From: JAJPKR01 sp050746125
Lineage (GTDB): Bacteria > Acidobacteriota > Terriglobia > Terriglobales > SCQP01
DNA: 64,000 nucleotides
Direction: 5' to 3'
Assembly: GCA_050746125.1 (NCBI GenBank)
Contig: JBOGKX010000002.1
Location: 58,168 to 122,167 of the forward strand
The notes beneath the pieces were generated by a model. The model saw only the letters and a program-made list of their open reading frames with translations, searched no databases and had not been told where the DNA came from. Below are positions 59,531 to 64,000 of the stretch, piece after piece. The position numbers and the translations under genes were made by a program. How positions within the stretch are numbered: the stretch's first letter is position 1; every line of letters begins with the position of its first letter.

Positions 59531-60817
59531 TCAGTGGCCGGCGCCGGATTCGCCGCCGAAGAATTGGCGGAAGCGCTGATAATTCGATTGCACGACTTGG
59601 CTCCAACGTTGCAGGCGATCTTGCCAAACGACCGGCAGGAATGCCGAGAGGTATTGCCGGCCCACCAGGGTCATTTGCTGGCCGGGATCGAAATTCGTCG
59701 GGTCGCCCTGAACAGCCGACGCGACGGCGCTCATCGTCTGATCGGCCAAGTCGAGGGCGGCCGATGCGCCGTTCTTGATGCCCTCGACGTTGCGGCCGAC
59801 GATAAAGTCCGCGGCGGGATTGGAAATGCCGAGACGGACGGCGTCGCCGGCGGCCTGAATCTGATTTGGCAGCGTTGGGCTCACCGCGGCGCCGGCCATG
59901 CTCTTGAGCGCGTCCAGGTCCTTTTTCCAATTCAGGAACTGCTCCAGGCTGGGCGTCTCGCCGGCATCGTCCGACGGCGGCGGCTCGCCGGCCGGGGCGG
60001 GCGAATCGTCTGGCTGGGCGGCCGACATACCTTGATCGGTAAATTCCTGAACTCCGGCCTCGTCTTGCGGGGAGAGGTCCGGCTCCTCTCCGGCCTCGTC
60101 GAGCGGCCTGAGGTCTCGCGGGCCGGAGCCGCCGGTGCGCGCGCTCAGGGCCTCGGTTTGGCTCTCCAGGCTGTCGAGGTCGCTGTCGCTCGCGGTTGGA
60201 TTGGTATTGACGGCGTCGGCCTGCTGCCGATACGTGGCGCTGAGTTGCTGATCGGCGGCGATTTGGTTTTGCCGCGCCGCGTCCTGCGCCTCAATGGTCT
60301 CGGTCTGGGATTGGATCCGGTCGGTGGCGACATTGATGCCGGCGACCCGCGACGCGGTTCTGGCTTGGGCCTGCTGGCGCTGCCGCGCCCCTTGCTGGTC
60401 TATGTTTTGGGCCTGATTGTCGACCTGCTGCTGCCGCCACTGCTGTTGTTGCTGGTACTGTGCGACCCGATCCTGGCAGCTCTGCACCTGCTGCCCCAGA
60501 CCATTGCCCTTCGCACTGTACACCCAGTCGTGCAGCGCCTGGCAAGCGGGCACCGAGCACACCAGGATGCTTTGCGGATGGGAGTCCTCGCCGGGATGGT
60601 CGTCGAGGCATTGCTGGTGCGCTTGGCTCATCCGCGCCAGGAAATCGTCGATTTCGGCCTGATAGCGGCTGCAATCGGAGGGCTGCGTGGGGTTGGGCGG
60701 GGGTGTGGGGGGCGCCTCTTGCGCGCGTACGGCGGCTGCGGCCAAGACTGCGACCGCCAACAGGTGCAACGCCGAGCGTCCGGCCTCTCCCAGTTGCCGC
60801 GAGAAGTTGCGTGACAT
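59531..60817 (-). CDS. Secreted coiled-coil protein of unknown function, gene 3 of the cluster
   Basis: A 428-residue protein. Signal peptide (ALHLLAVAVLAAAAVRAQ) with an n-region partly encoded by an element A remnant. Residues ~45-110 contain five Cys (SDCSRYQ, HQQCLDD, ILVCSVPACQALHDW, VQSCQD), followed by a Gln-rich helical region to ~215 (coiled coil), an acidic Pro/Asp-rich linker to ~290, and a C-terminal helical domain (SLEQFLNWKKDLDALKSMAG, WSQVVQSNYQRFRQFFGGE). It lies 10 bases after gene 2 and 6 bases before gene 4. No family recognised; the helical, Gln-rich form recalls periplasmic parts of secretion assemblies, but this is only a resemblance. Confidence 0.7.
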   Translation of the reverse strand: MSRNFSRQLGEAGRSALHLLAVAVLAAAAVRAQEAPPTPPPNPTQPSDCSRYQAEIDDFLARMSQAHQQCLDDHPGEDSHPQSILVCSVPACQALHDWVYSAKGNGLGQQVQSCQDRVAQYQQQQQWRQQQVDNQAQNIDQQGARQRQQAQARTASRVAGINVATDRIQSQTETIEAQDAARQNQIAADQQLSATYRQQADAVNTNPTASDSDLDSLESQTEALSARTGGSGPRDLRPLDEAGEEPDLSPQDEAGVQEFTDQGMSAAQPDDSPAPAGEPPPSDDAGETPSLEQFLNWKKDLDALKSMAGAAVSPTLPNQIQAAGDAVRLGISNPAADFIVGRNVEGIKNGASAALDLADQTMSAVASAVQGDPTNFDPGQQMTLVGRQYLSAFLPVVWQDRLQRWSQVVQSNYQRFRQFFGGESGAGH

Positions 60818-60827
60818 GGCAGCGTCC

Positions 60828-61571
60828 CTAGCGGATGGGCGTGAGATTCAGGCCGCTTTGGTCCAGCGCGAACCAGCGCGTGGCTCGCGATGCTAATGCT
60901 CGCCGGAAAAGCGCGACCTTCGCGGCGGAGTCGATCATGATACCGCCGGGCAAGACGGGATAGCTGCCGGCCGGAAAGGCGATGCGGCCGCCGGCGCCGT
61001 AACAATCGCCGGCGACGCGGGCGACGCCATTTCGCGGGTCGAAAGCGAGGCAAGTTCCGACCAGCGCCTTGGCGAGATCCCCGGCAACCGCCGCCGCCGC
61101 GGGTTGGGCGGCGGCGCCGGCAGGCGCGAAGGGATCGAGCAAGGGCACGAGCCGCGCGCGGCCGCGGTAAGCGTGCGGCGGCTGCCAATTCTGCACCACG
61201 CCGCGAACTTGGGCGATGTCGATTTTCAAATTTTGCAGGTTGCCTTGCGCCTCGGCTTGGTTCAGTCCGGAGATGGTGGCCGAGCTGACCATATCGCTGG
61301 CGGCGTTGTCGGCGTTGTAGCGGTCCACGACGGAAGTCATCCTGGCGCCGGCTTCTTGCGCTTGCGCTTGCTGCTGGGCGAAGCGGGCCTGCTGAATGGC
61401 CTGTTGCAGGCTGGCCGATTGCTGCTGGTTGAGCTCCAGTTGCTGCTCTTGGGCGGCCAGGAGCTGCTGGCGCTGCGCGGGCGTCAGTTGCCAAATAGTC
61501 GATTGCGCGCAGGCCGCGGCGCAGAAAAGCAGCGCCGCCAAAAGCGCGCGAACACCCGGGAATTGGGTCAT
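60828..61571 (-). CDS. Secreted Gln-rich coiled-coil protein, gene 2 of the cluster
   Basis: A 247-residue protein. Signal peptide (FPGVRALLAALLFCAAACAQ). Residues ~25-80 are a Gln-rich helix (TPAQRQQLLAAQEQQLELNQ, QQAIQQARFAQQQAQAQEAG), then a second helical part and a C-terminal strand-rich domain with two Cys (GTCLAFDPRNGVARVAGDCY) and GGIMIDSAAKVALFRRALAS. ATG 61571 preferred over 61601, since the longer form places charged residues before the signal peptide. Cys in CAAACAQ could also be a lipobox-like site. 40 bases after gene 1, 10 before gene 3. No family recognised. Confidence 0.68.
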   Translation of the reverse strand: MTQFPGVRALLAALLFCAAACAQSTIWQLTPAQRQQLLAAQEQQLELNQQQSASLQQAIQQARFAQQQAQAQEAGARMTSVVDRYNADNAASDMVSSATISGLNQAEAQGNLQNLKIDIAQVRGVVQNWQPPHAYRGRARLVPLLDPFAPAGAAAQPAAAAVAGDLAKALVGTCLAFDPRNGVARVAGDCYGAGGRIAFPAGSYPVLPGGIMIDSAAKVALFRRALASRATRWFALDQSGLNLTPIR

Positions 61572-61611
61572 CTGCGATTTGCCTTTTTGCCGTGGGGACA
61601 TGGGATCGGCC

Positions 61612-64000
61612 TCAAAAAACCCACTGATTCGGAGTTTGCAGGAAGAGATAGACCCTGCCCTCGGGATCGAAGGCCAGCAAGCCCGAATTCCACTCGGGGT
61701 GGGGATTCGCGCCCGTCCCCAGCATCAGCGAGGAGAGCGCTGCGACCATCGGCGCCGCTTGATCGCCGCGCGCCGCCCAGAACTCGGGACTGAAAGCGCC
61801 GTCGCCGGGGATGAACTGGAGCTGATTGCGCGCATAGGCGCCGGCATAGGGACCGAGATCGGGCAGCTTGAATCGCTTGCCGGGCGCCAACGCCGCCAGG
61901 TCGTCGTTGTTGAGCATGATCTCGAGCAGGGTGAGCGGCGCGGTCTGATGGCCGGCGCCATCGGCGAGCATCGCCAGCTTGGGGAACAGCAGGAAGTCGC
62001 TGTCGTCGGGGCTGGAGCCGGAATTGACGCGAAGATCGCCGGAGTCGCGCACCTGGATGCGCACGACGCTCGCGGGCGGGGAAACGTAGCCGTTGGAATC
62101 GCTGAAATTGGCGTCGATGAACGGCCGCATCGAGCCGCCGCTGGCCCAGAGCACCGGCAGCGGCAGGCCGACGGCGTGGGTGCCGCCCGCGGGCTCGGGC
62201 TGGCGGGCGAGGGTTTGCGGCTCATCCCGATCGAACACGACCGCTTTATAGTTGCCGCCAGCGTAGCGGCTGCGCTCGGCCAGACCCTGGCCGAGCAGCG
62301 TGCCGGATTCTTGCGCCAGCTGGCCGGCTTGCATCTGGGTGACGGGATCGGAGTTGGTGGCGCCCGCCGTGGCAAGGAGCATGCCGCCGATGCCGGCCAT
62401 CCGGAGCAAGCCGCCGTGGCCCTTCTTTTGCTGCATGGCGCTCATGCCGGCAGGAACGAGGGCGAAGATATTGGGCGGCAGCAGCGCGGCCAAAAGCGGC
62501 TTCGCGGTGGCGTAGGGCGACTCGGGATCGCGGACGAACTCGAGGCCGTAGAGGTCGTCGGTGACCGCGGCCGTGGCGTGCGAGCCCATCGTGTGCGCCA
62601 AACCGTCGGAGAGCAGACCAAGCGCGGCCGCCCAGTCTTGCAGATCCACGGGTTGCGCCGCCAGGCTGCGGCCGGGCAAAATGCCTTCCGGCACGGCGTC
62701 GGGCGCGGCGGCGTCCCGCGCGTGGGCCAGCGAGGCCGTCATCTCGTCCTGGAGCTGCAAGGCGCCGGCGAGGCGCGCGCGGTCAACCCAGGCGGCGCGA
62801 AGCTTGGGGCGCAGCGTGGTCAGCAAACGCGCGAAGTAGAGGGCCTTGTAGGCCTCGCCCCGGCGCGCGGCGGCCTGCATGCGCGCCGACAGCGCCTGGG
62901 AATCGGCGGACAGCAAGCCGTCGCCCGCCAGCCAGCGAACGTAATCGGGGTCGGCAAAACGCCCGCCGCCCGCCAGGCTGCGGACAAACGCCGGCGGCAT
63001 CTGCACCTGGCGCTCGGCTTCAGGGGAACCGTCGGCGGCGGCGCGGCGAATCCAGGCCTGCGACAGCTTGGCGTCTTCGTCGGGGCCTTTCCCGGAACGA
63101 TCGAGCTGGGCCATTTTCAGCGCGCACTTGGCGCCGTCGGCGCCGAAGAGCAGGGCGCCCTTGCGATACCAATCCAACGCCTTCTTGTCGCTTTGCTGGA
63201 AGCCTTCGCCCTGTTCGTACATGCGCGCCAGGCGATACGCGCCCAAGGCCGAGGAGGCTTTATAGGCCTTGTTGTACCACTGCGCGGCTTGCTGGAAGTC
63301 CTGTGGGACCCCTTGTCCGAGTTGATAGAGGCGGCCAAGGCGGCATTTGGCCTCGGGCGGTCCGTGGTTGTCCTTGGCGGCTTGCGTCAGCCAATAAAGG
63401 GCCTGGACGGGATCGGGCTGGGTGGCGACGCGCTCGCCGTCGAACGACCATTCGTCCAGATAAATCTGCGCGAGCGCATATTCGTCGTCGGGATTTTGCT
63501 GCTGGGCGCCGGCCAGGATCCGCTGCTTATCGGCTTCGATCTTCTGCCGGCGGGCCTGCGCGCGGGCTTCGGCTTGCTCGCGCAATTGCTCGCCGCGCCG
63601 TAGGGCGATGACACGCGCGTTATCCCAGCCCACGGCATCGGCATGCTCGGAGACGCAGCCCGAGCCAGCGGCGGCACGGCAGCGTCCGAGGGCGTCGGCA
63701 GCGGCCGCCGACTTGGAGGCGAACCCGCAGGCGAGATAGAGCGAGCCGTTGCCGCGGGCAGCCGCGAACCAGGTGGCGTTTGGCGCGTCGCCGTCCAGCT
63801 CGCAGAGTGCGCGAAGCTGGCAGGCGGCCGCACCGCGGCCGTGAGCGCAATTGGCCTGCGCGAGATGCGTCGCATCTTTGGCGGTGGGGCGCAAGGACCA
63901 GGCGAAGTCGTGGCCGTCGCTCGCGTACGCCAGCCACTGCGGGCGTACGTCGCGCGGATTCGCGGGCGGCGGCGGCGCAGCCGCGACGGCGGGCCGCGGC
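61612..64000 (-). CDS. Large Sel1-repeat protein, gene 1 of the cluster, runs off the window edge
   Basis: Open from the right edge (796 codons visible); the true start lies outside, since in-frame sequence (NPRDVRPQWLAYASDGHDFA) continues to base 64000. The visible N-terminal region has Cys-rich segments (CAHGRGAAACQLRALC, LGRCRAAAGSGCVSE), then a charged helix and at least three Sel1/TPR-like repeats (ALYWLTQAAKDNHGPPEAKC, AAQWYNKAYKASSALGAYRL, ALDWYRKGALLFGADGAKCA). The C-terminal ~350 residues (MSAMQQKKGHGGLLRMAGIG, MTEF-like polar strands) show no known domain. Sel1 repeats mediate protein contacts, so it may be a scaffold for the three proteins encoded downstream. Confidence 0.72.
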   Translation of the reverse strand, partial: PRPAVAAAPPPPANPRDVRPQWLAYASDGHDFAWSLRPTAKDATHLAQANCAHGRGAAACQLRALCELDGDAPNATWFAAARGNGSLYLACGFASKSAAAADALGRCRAAAGSGCVSEHADAVGWDNARVIALRRGEQLREQAEARAQARRQKIEADKQRILAGAQQQNPDDEYALAQIYLDEWSFDGERVATQPDPVQALYWLTQAAKDNHGPPEAKCRLGRLYQLGQGVPQDFQQAAQWYNKAYKASSALGAYRLARMYEQGEGFQQSDKKALDWYRKGALLFGADGAKCALKMAQLDRSGKGPDEDAKLSQAWIRRAAADGSPEAERQVQMPPAFVRSLAGGGRFADPDYVRWLAGDGLLSADSQALSARMQAAARRGEAYKALYFARLLTTLRPKLRAAWVDRARLAGALQLQDEMTASLAHARDAAAPDAVPEGILPGRSLAAQPVDLQDWAAALGLLSDGLAHTMGSHATAAVTDDLYGLEFVRDPESPYATAKPLLAALLPPNIFALVPAGMSAMQQKKGHGGLLRMAGIGGMLLATAGATNSDPVTQMQAGQLAQESGTLLGQGLAERSRYAGGNYKAVVFDRDEPQTLARQPEPAGGTHAVGLPLPVLWASGGSMRPFIDANFSDSNGYVSPPASVVRIQVRDSGDLRVNSGSSPDDSDFLLFPKLAMLADGAGHQTAPLTLLEIMLNNDDLAALAPGKRFKLPDLGPYAGAYARNQLQFIPGDGAFSPEFWAARGDQAAPMVAALSSLMLGTGANPHPEWNSGLLAFDPEGRVYLFLQTPNQWVF

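Noticed and set aside
1..64000. tRNA, rRNA, CRISPR, phage or complete insertion sequence
   Set aside because: No tRNA-like cloverleaf with T-loop, rRNA segment, regular direct-repeat array, integrase or intact transposase was found on reading both strands by eye.

Overview
The window is 64 kb of GC-rich bacterial chromosome. It most likely comes from an Acidobacteriota (Terriglobia/Solibacter-type) genome. The support is gene content: two large Oar-like TonB-dependent receptors with an N-terminal carboxypeptidase-regulatory domain, two MacB/FtsX orphan permeases of the ADOP kind (one behind a PadR repressor), a DUF4097 adhesin-like protein, BshA, BlaI/M56 regulation, a diheme quinoprotein dehydrogenase and many secreted proteins of unknown function. 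I saw no tRNA, rRNA, CRISPR array, prophage or intact insertion sequence.

Layout. 1-7 kb: 3' part of ATP-type PEP carboxykinase; a TipAS-type MerR regulator with a textbook operator-promoter; a lone LolD/MacB-type ABC ATPase; a DUF3037 gene cut by an in-frame amber codon; and a PadR-ADOP pair whose permease is frameshifted. 7-16 kb: repeat-rich spacer, a secreted protein, a PAP2 phosphatase remnant, an NtrY-like histidine kinase, DUF4097 protein, a beta-hydroxyacid dehydrogenase, a small protein-DedA pair, bshA and a secreted protein. 16.1-20.2 kb: the housekeeping cluster rplM-rpsI-rpsB-tsf-pyrH-frr. 20.2-24.8 kb: cupin, a VapC-like PIN gene with an unfamiliar upstream partner, transketolase and ispH. 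24.9-33.4 kb: Oar-like receptor, DoxX, a frameshifted outer-membrane barrel, a secreted protein, the quinoprotein dehydrogenase and a zinc-ribbon membrane protein. 33.5-39.6 kb: an atypical adenylate kinase, a LysR regulator and gltB without gltD. 40-50 kb: secreted and zinc-ribbon proteins, a YVTN propeller, a HAD hydrolase, blaI-M56, a DHFR-like reductase and a quinone oxidoreductase. 50-64 kb: a second Oar-like receptor, AraC regulator divergent from a second ADOP permease, then a leftward block of four secreted proteins of unknown function that runs off the right edge.

The most unusual feature is a dispersed intergenic repeat. It is a modular element with up to three hairpins (H1, H2, H3). 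Copies keep the stems while loops vary, H1 stems differ in sequence yet still pair, and five H3 copies are exactly 42 nt. All copies I found lie in the same orientation. One copy forms the potential 5' coding sequence of gltB, and a decayed piece lies in the signal-peptide region of another gene. A shorter companion repeat (element B) often sits just upstream. The other candidates for new biology are the four-gene secreted cluster (58.3-64 kb) and the PIN plus 215-residue-protein pair (20.7-21.8 kb).

Several genes are interrupted by single-base changes (DUF3037, ADOP permease, PAP2 remnant, outer-membrane barrel). This may reflect real decay or consensus errors in a draft or metagenome assembly; the sequence alone cannot say which.
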